Source: Lindgomyces ingoldianus (Eukaryota; Ascomycota; Dothideomycetes; Pleosporales; Lindgomycetaceae). From it: DNA of 64,000 nt. Of the stretch, positions 21,245-32,274 are shown piece by piece. Position 1 is the stretch's first letter, and each line of letters begins with the position of its first letter. The notes under the pieces are model-generated. The model was not told the DNA's origin. It saw only the letters and a list, made by a program, of their open reading frames with translations, and did no database searches. Made by a program: the position numbers and the translations under genes. Where the stretch lies: the NCBI RefSeq assembly GCF_010093535.1, contig NW_022985162.1, forward strand, positions 1,400,387-1,464,386, given 5' to 3'.

Positions 21245-22912
21245 ATGAACAACGAGCAGTTCCGCCGTTTGATCCTGCAGAACTCGGCGCGAAAAGATGG
21301 AGTCTCCTCCCAACCGTCGGCTATGCCTGTGTTAGGCGCCCGCAGGAGCATGCTCATGACACCGTAAGTCTGCTGCAATGCACACGGCGACACCCTCCCA
21401 CAATGCTGAATTACTCTTAGGCGGCAGGCTGGAGGCAGCTCTACGAACGCAGATTTCGCCCGTCAACTCGCTGAGCGCAATACCAAAGTAAATCCCGTGA
21501 AACGGTTTAAATCCTCGGCCCCAAAAGGCGTCAAGCTTGCACCCGGATACACTGACCGCACCAAGCATCCCGTAGACGACGAGAGTGATGAGAAAGCGCA
21601 GCGCATTAAGGCCTTGGAGGAGGCTATGAAGCTGGGTCAAATAGACCGCACTGTATTCGAGCAGCTCGTTGGAGAGATTACAGGCGGTGACATAAGTTCG
21701 ACCCATCTTGTGAAAGGGTTGGACAGGAAACTGCTGGAGCGCGTGAAGAGGGGCGAGAATGTGTTAAACTCGGCCACTCCCAAGGATGACTATGACGTAT
21801 CGTTGGATGCTGAGGACGAATTCGACCAGTTCGAGCAGCAGGAAGTGGCACCGATTGTGAGAGAGAAGGCAGAGAAGAAGGGGGAAGCTGCACCTCCACC
21901 GCCAGTTGTTGGGCAAAAGCGGACTCGCGATGCGATACTGGCAGAATTGAAGGCGCAAAGGAAGGATGCAGCTGAGGCGGCTACCGCTGAACACGAGAGG
22001 AGATATCAGGCCCTGGGTAAGGGGTTCCGCAAGATTGGGGATCATGGCGAAACATCATGGCTCGAGACCGACAAGAATGGCAGGGAGGTTCTTGTTATCA
22101 GAGACGCTGACGGAAAGGAGAAGCGTAAGGTCAAGAAAAGGAAAGTCGAAGAGCAGCCTATCGAACACGAGAAGCTTGAAATGTTAGACGGCGATCAAAA
22201 GGCGCTCAACCTACACAACATACCAGCACCGCCTCCTCCGGCAGAGGCAGAGGAAGATGAGGACATATTCGAAGGCGTAGGCTCGAATTACAATCCGCTC
22301 GTCGGGCTGGAGGATGAAGCCGACTCAGATGATGAAAAGGCTCAGGCCGATCCTTTTGAATCGGCTGAGGAGGGAGCTAATCATGAAGAAGGTGGAGAGA
22401 ATGAAGAACGGGAAACTCTAGGACAAGCACCCTTAGGATCCGGCTCTGAGGAACCAGCCATACCATTGTCCCGCCGCAATTATTTTAAAGCTACCCCCTC
22501 CATCTCAGAAATTGCCTTTGCACCACCTGCAGATGCTACTGTTCTCGCCGCGCTCAGAAAAGTCCGCCAAATGGACACTGACTCTACTCTTTTCCACACC
22601 GAGGAGCAAATCCACCTCAAGAAACGCGCTACCTTGCTCGCGGCGGTTGACCGAGATATGGAGGATCTTGATATGGGTTTTGGCGCGAGTCGGGATGACG
22701 ACGCAGAGGAGATGGAGATGGAAGGTGAGAGGGTCAAATTTTCCGAGTGGAAGGGGCTTGGGGCTGAGGGCGAGGATGAGGAAGATGGGGGCATTGGCAA
22801 AGGGGGGAAGAAGAGGAAGAGAGGCCCAAAGAAGAAGAAGGGTGATAAAAACAACGCGGTAGACGTGCTGAAGGTCATGGAGAGGCAGAAGAAGACCAAA
22901 ACCTTGGGTTGA
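21245..22912 (+). CDS. RED/IK-like spliceosomal B-complex protein
   Basis: RED/IK proteins partner with Smu1 in the spliceosomal B complex and assist splicing of short introns. The start MNNEQFRRLILQNSARKDG is the fungal RED-like N-terminus. Exon 1 is 21245-21363; intron 21364-21420 (GTAAGT...TCTTAG) joins SMLMTP to RQAGGSSTNADFARQLAERN. The 536-aa product shows the RED_N region (KLAPGYTDRTKHP, KALEEAMKLGQID, GGDISSTHLVKGLDRKLLE, DEFDQFEQQE), long acidic and charged stretches, and a Lys-rich tail (KKRKRGPKKKKG) likely acting as a nuclear localisation signal. A 10.4 kb transposon sits just upstream, so most of the original promoter is displaced. Confidence 0.88.
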
Positions 22913-23076
22913 TGTGAATATGACCCTTGAAAAGTGAGTTGTTAAAGGCAAGGTCACCTTTGTCATTGGGGAAGAGAGTCTATCTAGTACATAGGTAGAA
23001 ACTACACTGCAGCAGTCGCTGCCCCAAAAACTCAGTCCGACTCCTCCACTCGTGCACTCCATGTATGACGGCGAGG

Positions 23077-23994
23077 CTACACCATCTCGGCAGTCACGTT
23101 AGAGAACTCACCCTTCTCCAGCTTCGTCTTCCAGAATATGGGGTTCGTATCGCTGAAGCCGTGCTTGACCCAGCCGTCCTCTTTCACATGATACAGATTG
23201 ATGAAACCACCGGAGTAGGCGTCGCGGTGGGTGGCGGCGAGGATGCTTCTCCGGCCGAGCTCCAAGGCAGCCTCGTCGGAGAGATTGTAGCTGTATTCGG
23301 CGTCTAACACACCGTAGGCGAATGTCTGACCAGATCCGACGCAAAAGAGGTTGCCGGCGAGGCGAGTGCCGTCGCTGTCGATGTAGTAGAGGGCGGGGCC
23401 TTCTTGGGGCGTGACACCGGCGCACATTGTTCCCTGTCACCGATGTGTTAGAGCTAGAGAGTGCAGACGACATGGCAAGAAAGGAGCAATTCCTCATACC
23501 ATGCTCAAGCCCATTCCCTTGTACGAGTAGACTAGGTTGGCTAGGATCTTGGAAGCTGCGGCGACAGAAATGCGGCGCTTGTGTCGGAGCTCGTGGAGAC
23601 GGCACTGCATGCCCAGATAGGCCAGCCAGTACTGGCAGTCGGCCGCCCCGCCAGCCATGGTGCCCAGCAGGCAGTTGTTGATCTCGATGACCTTCTTCAC
23701 TGTCTGGCTTGCTATCCAGTTGCCGGCCGTTGCCCGGGAGTCGGTCGCCACGACGATGCCGCCCTTGAACCGGAATGCCAGTGTCGTTGTGCCATGGGCG
23801 ATCTTGATGGGGCAGCTTGGGTTCGAGTAGTCGTCAGTCATTGCGCGGAGCCACGCTGATGGCAGGGAAACGGGGGGCAGAGCAAACTTGAGCGAAAGTT
23901 CCGGCGCTGCTTGGGACAGCTCGAGCTGCTCCTCGTGCGACGGGCCCTCGTTAGAGAAGGCCGGACGCGAGTACTGCGACACGAGCGAGTCCAT
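23077..23994 (-). CDS. PRE2: 20S proteasome subunit beta type-5 (chymotrypsin-like)
   Basis: Catalytic beta5 subunit of the 20S core. Exons are 23500-23994 and 23077-23433; intron 23434-23499 (GTATGA...GACAG) joins KGMGLSM to [13 protein letters not shown]. The protein is 283 aa. A propeptide of 68 residues ends in IAHG, before the nucleophile Thr69 (mature Thr1) of [11 protein letters not shown]. Mature Asp17 (ATDSRATAG) and Lys33 (TVKK) are in place. The start was chosen at [13 protein letters not shown] because the upstream sequence looks like a leader. Confidence 0.96.
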
Positions 23995-26204
23995 GGCAGC
24001 CTGTAGGGAAGAGATAGTGAAAACTGAAGGGATGGGAGGGGAGGAGAAGGGAGGGGGGAAGGGGGGGTTGCGCGTTAATGTGAGGAGTGGGGATGGATGT
24101 GTGGTTGTGTGGGTGTGAGGTTGAGCATTCGTGGTAATGTGGGTGGAGATGGTCCATATCTTGGTGGTCATGGAGCTCGACGTCTTGGCACGCCAGGCTC
24201 AAGGCACGGTGGCACGAGCGCGTCTAGCTCCACGCAAGCCTGGCTGCCTTCCCTCCTTCACTCCTTCATCGCCATCGCCATCGCCATCGCGAACCCACGT
24301 CTGCCAACACCGACTCATGACAGACCACCACAATACTATTTTAAGTCCACAAAAGCGAATAAACTACTGCATCGTTCTCCCTCTACCACCGAACATGACA
24401 GTGCAGTAATTCAAGACAACCTTGCATCTTATTAATGTTCTCCCCGATTCTAGCAAGATATTTAATGGTTCAACTCTTCTCTTGTCATGCTCCACGTTAG
24501 GCGAAAAGGCGCCGTAACTAGAACTATTATCTCTCACATCCAACTACTCGCTGGCCCAAACGGTGGATATCTCAACCCTCTTCTTCCCTCCCTTCTCCGT
24601 GTGCCACTCCCTGCCGTGCTACTAACACAGTCCCAACCCCACGGCACTTGCGCGCTCAAGACTTCATATCCCGCTACCCTTCTCAGCCGTCCTCTATCCC
24701 ACGCTGGCGTAGCTTCTCTTAACGCAACCCTCGTTGTCTCTCTGATATCTTGTCTTCCAGGCTCCGCAATTACTGTCCCGTATCTCGCCCCCCTCACTCG
24801 AGGACCTGAGGATTCAGAGATTGTCACACGCACTCTTTCTGAGCATGGACTTGGAGGCGGAGGAGGCGGCACCCTTTTCTGACCGTGCCCATGTAGTTTA
24901 TCCGGAGGAATATGTGGACGATGATGGGGATGGTGGTATCTGTCATGGTGGTGGTCGGAGTGAATGGGGAGTGTCGGGGTGATGATGCGGACTCTTTGTT
25001 GGCGATAGCTTGGGTATGCAGTTGTCGCAATTGGGTTGTCGCTCGAGATTTGAATAAGCTCTTCGACGGAAGGATTATGATGATGGTGGCGGTATTTCCG
25101 GCGAGGATGAAGCCTTCGTTTCATGACCGGGCTTAGGGTTATCCAGCACATTACGTCTGGTCGAAGCTGCGACCGCCCTCGAAAGGAAGTATATTCAACT
25201 GTTATTCTAATCTTATTAGAGGCTGGATGTGTCCGCTTGTCTTTCGGTGAACAAATGCTTTCGCGCAAGAAAGAGGCCTGCAGTGACTGCCCGAGTGAAT
25301 ATGCTTTGTGGAATTGGTAGAGGATACAGGATCATTTCCACCAGGTAATCGACGAAGGAGAACCACCAGTCTTATACAAGACGCTCATCTCCATCACAAG
25401 GAACTTATCACGCCCACGCGCTCATTTCATACCAAGACTATGAGACAGTGTCAAAGTTTCACACAAGCACTACAAACAGGTGTTCCATTCCGTGGCCAAA
25501 TGACTGAGGATTATGGGTGGAACTTACGCGCGTGTACTTCATGATGTCTTGGATGACCTTAAAATCTGAACTGCGTGGAGCACATGACCATCGCAGCACA
25601 AACCCCAACCTCCAAGGTCTGTAGCTTGTAGCCATACAACGTGGAATATAGTTAGGGTAGCAGTTAGAATTTATATGCTAAGATATTTGCTAGAATAAGA
25701 TAGTAGGTCAATAAGATGCAAATCTCTGTCTTGAATTACCTGTCAAATTGCAAGATGCAGTGCATCAACGCCGAGGCAGTACGCCACCCATATCTACGTT
25801 TGAAATCCTTGAACTAAATTTAATATACTTCGCTGGATGGAAATTTCTAGCGACACACTTGTGTAGCTTGGGGAAACGTCGCATATTTCCTCCTTCTCAA
25901 CACCTTGTGTTGATCGTAAAATCCGTCAAATAGGAAACTTCCTACCTAAACCGGGAAATTCAAAGTCAGAAATACAGGGCATACCTAGTTGCAGAGATAT
26001 GTCCGCGGGTATAAGAAGCGCGATTTACCCCCTTTGAGACTGATGTTCTGCCACCATAAACGCCTCTCCATGATTGAAAAAATAGCCGCAGACCCAGACT
26101 ATCCCCGTGACTGTGAAACTCCGAGATATCGCAACCCTTTTAGCGAACTTAACCAACAAAAGGAAACTTAGATTCACGAGCACTTAGTGTTTGAGTAAAG
26201 ATAT
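23995..26204. other. long spacer between PRE2 and JHD1
   Basis: 2.2 kb with no confident gene. It contains the PRE2 promoter (23995 onward, with CT-rich minus-strand DNA and a CGCCAT triplet run near 24270), one doubtful open frame (24534-25268) and an AT-richer part at 25650-26200. Confidence 0.5.
24534..25268 (-). CDS. doubtful hypothetical protein, His/Pro-rich
   Basis: A 244-aa open frame with a His-rich middle (SDHHHDRYHHPHHRPHIPP) and a PPPPPPSP run. There is no recognised domain. Overlapping frames are also open because the DNA is GC-rich, so this may be a chance ORF. It is listed because it is the longest frame in a 2.2 kb gap. Confidence 0.22.
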   Translation of the reverse strand: MRESICSPKDKRTHPASNKIRITVEYTSFRGRSQLRPDVMCWITLSPVMKRRLHPRRKYRHHHHNPSVEELIQISSDNPIATTAYPSYRQQRVRIITPTLPIHSDHHHDRYHHPHHRPHIPPDKLHGHGQKRVPPPPPPSPCSERVRVTISESSGPRVRGARYGTVIAEPGRQDIRETTRVALREATPAWDRGRLRRVAGYEVLSAQVPWGWDCVSSTAGSGTRRREGRRGLRYPPFGPASSWM

Positions 26205-29200
26205 TCACTTGCTTCGTCTCCTCAAGCCGTGCTCTTCCATCTGGAGCTGCAACGCAAGGGCTAAACTTGCGTGGTCCTCATCTTTGGCCCCGGGTGATAT
26301 CGCCTGTGACTTTCGCTCCCCCTTAATCGAGCCTTCTTTGCTGTCCTGCCGTCCCCTGCTTGCTGCCGCGGACTTCGGAGTAGTACTCGCTGCCGTCAAG
26401 GGGCGAGGTGTATGACTAGTTTTCCGGCCACCGGAGCTGCCTCTTGTAGACCAGGACAGATGTGGAGTAGCACTGATGTGCGGACGAACAGTTATATTGC
26501 TGTAAGCAGGTGAGACGCTTGGTCTCTGGCTGGGACCAATGTCATCGAGCATGTTCTGGATAGTGTTCGCGGGGGATCCTGGAGTATGTGGTTCGACACA
26601 GTTGATGTGACTGACATCTGGTACTGTGATCGCGACACCTTTCGTAGATTGTTCGGAAGTGTCTTCGATGGAGGACAAGACACTATTGCCATCTGGTAGA
26701 TGAGTGGATACAGCCACCGTAATTGTATCACCATCCGCTTCGGATAGGTAAGTAGAGTTGTCTAATTCCATTGGATCCTCAATGGATGTATACTCTACCA
26801 CCTTTTGGGAGGAATACACATTGATTCTATCACTAGTTTCGACCAGTCTCTTGGGACGGCTGGGAGTCTCGATAAGGTTCTCCGGATTCCATTCCCCACC
26901 CCCCATTTCGAAATCAGCCAAAGGTTCGTTCTTCAAATCTCTGCTGGCAGGATTAGTATCTCCCTCACTGACGCGTCGCTTTTTTGACGCAGAGCCTCTA
27001 GGAACCGGCGCCTCTGAAGCTTTGATGGGATCAACGTTGCCGTTCTCGTCGTGTATGCACCGTCGCTGTAAATTTATTAGCTTGAGTGAAGGGAATTAGC
27101 TAGCGGACTCACCTTGCTCTTACGGCAATCAGGGCATGCTTTGACTCGACCAGATTTAATGGCGTGATTGTCTGCGTTGCCATCAGAGGGATATCCCGCC
27201 ACATTCACAGTAGCCATACCCTCTGGTGCACCCGTTGCGTTCAGGAGTGGCCCAAAGGAAGTATCAGCTTCACTCACACGTCGCTTCAGAGGAAATCCCA
27301 GGAAATTACCAGACGATCCGCTAAGCGAATGAAGAGCAGAGTTTGGAGGAATTCCAAACCCTGATCCGGGACTTGTTTCAATAAGCTCATCTTTGTGCTT
27401 GCACCGTATTCTTCGTTTCCTACAAGCATCACAAGCAATACGCTTCGGGCCGAGCTGAGACGTCTTCGGAGTGCTCAAATGCATCGCAGGCTCGATATGT
27501 GGACGTGGTTGTTTGGGGACAGGGGTCATTGGTCCTAGGGCAATTGAAAGCGGACTTTCAGCAATGTTCCGGGGAACTATTTCGGCCGCTCTTGTCGCCC
27601 GAGGAGGTCGTTCTCTCGCTGCTTTGATCGCCTCACTCCACGAGTCTCGTTCCAGCCTTTTGAGCTGTGCGGCGCTCAGTTTCTTCTCGCTTCTGGAATC
27701 CATAGTTTCGGGGAGCATAGTGTCCGGATGTCCCCACTGAGGGACAGGTTCGTTCCCTCTCTTCCACGCCACCCACATAGCAAATCGTCGAGCTAGCACT
27801 AATGGGTCGCCATGGCTTTTCGGGATGGACCTTGTCACCGCGTTCTTCGTTTCTTTCGTTATCCCTTCAATTCTACCAAGTGATATCATGATGGTCTTCC
27901 AGATATACTTTGCAAGTTGAGGAACACCATCCAGCTCAGCCTTTGAGTAATAGCGCTTGTTGTAGTTTGCCGGACCCAGATCAGAATTGTGACCGAACTT
28001 ATTGGGCTCACAGTATACTGGCGTAGGACGTTGAAACATACCTCCGCTCAAGAAGGTTTCCTCGATGGATGGAGGCAGCGGATCTTGTTCCAGGTATTTG
28101 ATCACTGCGAGCCACATGACCTTCTGAAAATAAGGATAACGGAATTTCTTGGCCACTTTAGTGTTCTTCTCTATCTCGGCCACTTGGATCTGCATGCCAT
28201 AGTGGATACGAGTGAGAAAGTTGCCACCAATGACGAGACTGTCCTCAGGAGTCCAAACGGCGTGGATCCAGCCCGAAGGGATCAACATTGTGTCTCCTGC
28301 AGAGAGATCGACCTTGTAGCATTCCTTGACCTGTTGACCGAGAAATTCGTGGCCCTGCTTTGGTGATAGGCACCAATCCTCGTACTTTTTCAGGTTTTGT
28401 TTGGTGGGGGGAATGAAGAAGAAAGTCTTCTTGCCCTTGATGATGTGATAGTACACGGATGAGCCACCAAAGTCAATGTGGAAATCCGTATAGCAATCTG
28501 CCACAGACATGAGGCAATAGAACTGCACTTTGGGGGCGTTGGCTTTGTCCTCCTCTGGCCATACATCATCCTGGAGGTCCATATCTCTGACTGCCTTCGG
28601 GCGGCGGATTAGCCTGCCCAATTTGCTTTGTGATACTTCCAGGCTGATAACGTTTCGAACAGGTTTTTCACCTTCCTGCTCATAATAATCTGCCCATTTC
28701 GCCATGTTCCATCTCTTGTCCTCACCTTCCTGCGACTTCACATCGATGACATCGACCTTTTCTAATGGGCCATAAAGCTCAGCTACTCGACGAACGGTGA
28801 GACCTTGGGGAATGACCATATCAATCTTATCCTGGCCGTCGTCTAACGCCATCTCATAACTGAATAGCCCCTGACTAGACTCACTGGGTTGCACTATGTT
28901 GGAGTTTGAGGAGGGAGATGAGGAGTTGGGAAATTTTGGTCGGGGATTAAGCGTTTCTGGGATGACAATTGGTTCTTTGAAGCCATTCGTCTTTTCGAGG
29001 TACTCGGCTGTCACTAATTCTGGTGGAAGGCGCGCGAACGTTTCCTGGTCAAACTGCAAACCACCATTCTTGAAGGCCTGGATGTAGTGATGCTCAGGAT
29101 TGTCGTCGGAGGTCTTTAGGATTCCTTCATTAAGGCCAGCGTAATCCACCGCGGTGTGCGCTCTCCCCGACTTGCGGACTTTGGTCGTCTTGCCGAATTC

Positions 29201-30844
29201 CGGGCTGCATGCGCCACAATAAAATTTGTCCACATCACGTACTTCCCGTTCACTCTTGAACCCGGCACAAACGAAATGGAACCATCCTTTGCACCCATCA
29301 CAGCTGATCCATTGCTCCCCTTCTCCAATCACGGTATGGGAGTCTGATGAGTTACAACCGGCGCATACCGTCATTTGAGAAGCGCTGTTGTGCGTGTGTG
29401 CAGTGCTTGAACTAGCCTGGTCTGCAAGAGGTGTGATGGTCATGACTGTATTTAAGGGAACAGATTGAGCGCGTGGAAAGGCCGAAGATGATATGGCGCT
29501 GTAGTGTATGGGCGCAAACATGATTGAAAGGGAATGGCGACGAGTGTGTGACGCGAGATCGCATGAGGGCTGCCCAAGCTCCGAAACAGGAGGCGCTTCT
29601 TCAACTTGACCGACGTCATTTCTATCTGCAGGCAAACTTTGAGGTGAATGCAGTTGATCGACAGGTCTAGACGTGACAGGGTTTGTGGTATTTTTGAGTT
29701 TCAGCGTTGATTTCTTCCTCTTGCCTGCAGCGGTTGTTTGGCGAGGGCCTCGTGGCTTGCCTTTGGGCCATCCCTGATGTTTCTTTGACTTCTTGTCTTC
29801 TTCAGCATTCACGTCAGGAATTGTGGGAGGTAAGGAAGTCATGAATATTTCTTCAGGAGGGGTGTGCGTTTGTACCGCTTGCGCAACAGGATTTGCGTCA
29901 GCAGTGCTGATCGAGTGCGGATCCGCTGGGCCAGTGTAGTGGCAGTCCATCGGCCGGGAGCTATAATCGAAGCGATTGCCATCGGGGTATGAGGGTTCTA
30001 GATATTGACTGATCGGGTCGGCAGTCTGAGAGTTATGTTGTTCCGGTCGGTTCGGATGAGGGATGCTCCACCTCTTTGACGTAGACACATGCAGTTCCGT
30101 GCCCCCGTGCGAAGCGCTCACGGCATGATGGAAGTCGAGAAGCAGCTGAGCGTCCGAGAGCCTCTTGGAGCTGCTATCCTCGGGATGGTGGGCGACAATG
30201 CCATTGTCCTGATACATGCGCACACCGTTGTCCATCATTTGTTCAATGTTGTATGACCATCCTGGTATGTGGCTTGTAGCAGGTCTCGAATATTGCTGGC
30301 CTTGCCGAGGAGAAGGGAAGAACTCGGAGCGCGCACGCTTGGAGGGGCGCTCTTCGTACGCTTGAAGCGCATCGTCGAAGTACCGGCGCTTCGGCAAGCG
30401 CTCGTGTGGGGGGGGAACAGCTGTTGCCGGCGAGGCGGGTCCATAAGAGGGTGGTCGTGAGCTTTCTACATAGGCTGGGCTTGCATGTAACGAGGAGACA
30501 GCAGCATCTGCCAGAGCGTCAATGGGAGATGCAAGTGCGGGCGAGTACTGCGGGTTTGACCGAGGTAGGGGCGCTGAGCGCAGTGGCGGGTTGTAGGCCA
30601 CTGAGGGCGAGCTACGAGGATAGCGGGAGCGGTCAACCTCGCCATGGGCTGGGGCCAGATGTATGATTCCGTTGGTGCTAGTGTTGCCATACTTGATATG
30701 TCTGTCGCTGCCGCCGGCGGGGGTTGCTTGCGAGCGTTCGGGCGGCGAGACGATGGGAGAGAGAGGCTCGTAGGCCGGCGGCGGAGGTGTACCAGCACGT
30801 AGCGGAGCTAGCCTGTACTGCGCCTTGAACGATGAGCCCCTCAT
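26205..30844 (-). CDS. JHD1: PHD-JmjC histone lysine demethylase, JHD1/KDM2 family
   Basis: Fe(II)/2-oxoglutarate histone H3K36-type demethylase. Exons are 27113-30844 and 26205-27065; intron 27066-27112 (GTGAGT...TTACAG) joins CRKSK to RRCIHDENGN. The start was chosen at MRGSSFKAQYRLAPLRAG (about 1530 aa), although the frame stays open upstream to an ATG at 31216. Domains: a disordered N-terminus; a PHD finger at about 494-545 (CAGCNS, CDGCKGWFHFVC, CGAC); JmjC with Fe ligands His789 and Asp791 (TDFHIDFGGSSVYYHIIKGK) and His861 (PSGWIHAVW); and a KDM2 helical extension. Then come two basic Cys motifs, ACDACRKRRIRC (about 1135) and ACPDCRKSKRRC (about 1240), resembling Zn2Cys6 half-sites, which may bind DNA. 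The C-terminus LALALQLQMEEHGLRRRS resembles a UIM-like helix. Chromatin substrate is known for the family, not shown here. Confidence 0.93.
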
Positions 30845-31671
30845 AATGAGAATTGTGCGGTCGGGACGCGGATTGATGGGGGTGGGTGTCGTCGGAGGTG
30901 CTTCTGGGGTGGGTGTGTCGGAAGCACTATGGGGCGGCGCTTTTAGGGCAGTCGACAAAGCAGCAGGGCGCGAGAGACAGCATATCCTGACGGCACGTGC
31001 GGCGGGCGCGCAGGGGATGATGAGCGAGCGTGTTGTTGTGGAGGGCGAACTGGTGGGATGAAGGCGCGCAGAGGACGTCGCGGGGAAAAGACGTAGGAGC
31101 AGCTGGTATGAACGGGCCGATCGAGCACGATGCGACCGAGTACCAAGGACTGCGCACCACCACCAGCAACCTGAGACGACGGGATCGCCAAGTTGAGGTG
31201 CGCGGCGGGGGAGCACGTGAAGGCGTAGCAGTGTCGTGAAGGAACGAGTGTCGAGTGCGCACAGCTGCCGGCTGCGATGTTGGGTGGGCGTTGTACTGCA
31301 ACGCGGTAAGGCGGCGGATGGTTGCCATCGACACCACCCAACCAGTAGGCTGCAGAAGCACTATTCTACGCTTCAATCATAGGGCTGGACCTGCGCTGGG
31401 AGCAATTATTCTCTCAATTGCACTCTCCTATGCGCTCCTACCGTGTTGCTACGTCTGCTGGCGGTCGTTCCAAGATTCATTACCAATTTGGTCAATCACA
31501 TGACCCATGCCACCACCATCGGCCCTTGGACACTGCACCTCCGCGTTCGGTCGTGCCAACAACCTTTCTCCGACCACTACTACTGACCATATCCCCAACT
31601 CCACCACCACAGCCCTCTTCTGTGACCCCACCCAGAAGCTAGTCTCTGAATTCCACAAAAGACACCAAAGT
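30845..31671. promoter_or_regulatory. divergent JHD1 / SF3B6 promoter region
   Basis: 827 bp between the two start codons. Part of it (to 31216) is an in-frame open extension of JHD1, more likely 5' UTR than coding. No other gene is supported. Confidence 0.5.
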
Positions 31672-32274
31672 ATGAGTCGCGCGGCAAAGCTTGCCCCAGA
31701 AGTCAACCGGTAAGTCGGGTGTTTCTTTGACGTGCTTGACCCGTACACCTGTTGCCGTGGCCAACTCACACGACCTCCACTGACACATGAATCCTCCACA
31801 GAGCTCTTTTCGTGAAGAACTTGAGGTCAGTTCTGCACCCACGCGGATGCTCAAGAATGCGCTAAATCATTCTCCAGCTATAACGTCTCTGCAGAAGAGC
31901 TGTTCGACCTCTTTGGCAAGTTCGGCCCAGTGCGGTATGTCGTTTCTTCTTGCGGCTGCGTCGCGTGTGCTGTACTGACTCTGCCATAGCCAGATCCGCC
32001 AGGGTATTGCCAACAACACCAAGGGCACCGCCTTCGTCGTCTATGAAGACGTAATGGATGCGAAGCAGGCCTGCGACAAGCTCAATGGCTTCAACTTCCA
32101 GAACCGCTACCTCGTGGGTACGGCCGGCTCCTCGCCTGCGCCATAGACGTATTCTAGCTAATCTGCCTGCTAGTTCTATACCACCAGCCTGAGAAGATGG
32201 TAAAAGCGCAGAGCGACCTTGCCGAGCGCGAGAAAAACCTAGACAACTTCAAACGCCAGCACGGTATCGATTAG
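31672..32274 (+). CDS. SF3B6: splicing factor 3b subunit 6 (p14, branch-point RRM)
   Basis: U2 snRNP SF3b subunit whose RRM contacts the branch adenosine. Five exons: 31672-31709, 31802-31825, 31878-31934, 31990-32117 and 32174-32274, with GT-AG introns throughout. The product is 115 aa: [61 protein letters not shown] and onward. RNP2 (ALFVKNL), RNP1 ([10 protein letters not shown]) and the C-terminal [20 protein letters not shown] helix are present. Exon 2 is a 24-nt microexon. Confidence 0.95.

Noticed and set aside
30845..31216. N-terminal extension of JHD1 to the ATG at 31216
   Set aside because: Composition is Arg/Ser/Pro random-like; MRGSSFKAQYRLAPLR resembles the orthologous start. 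It is treated as 5' UTR.
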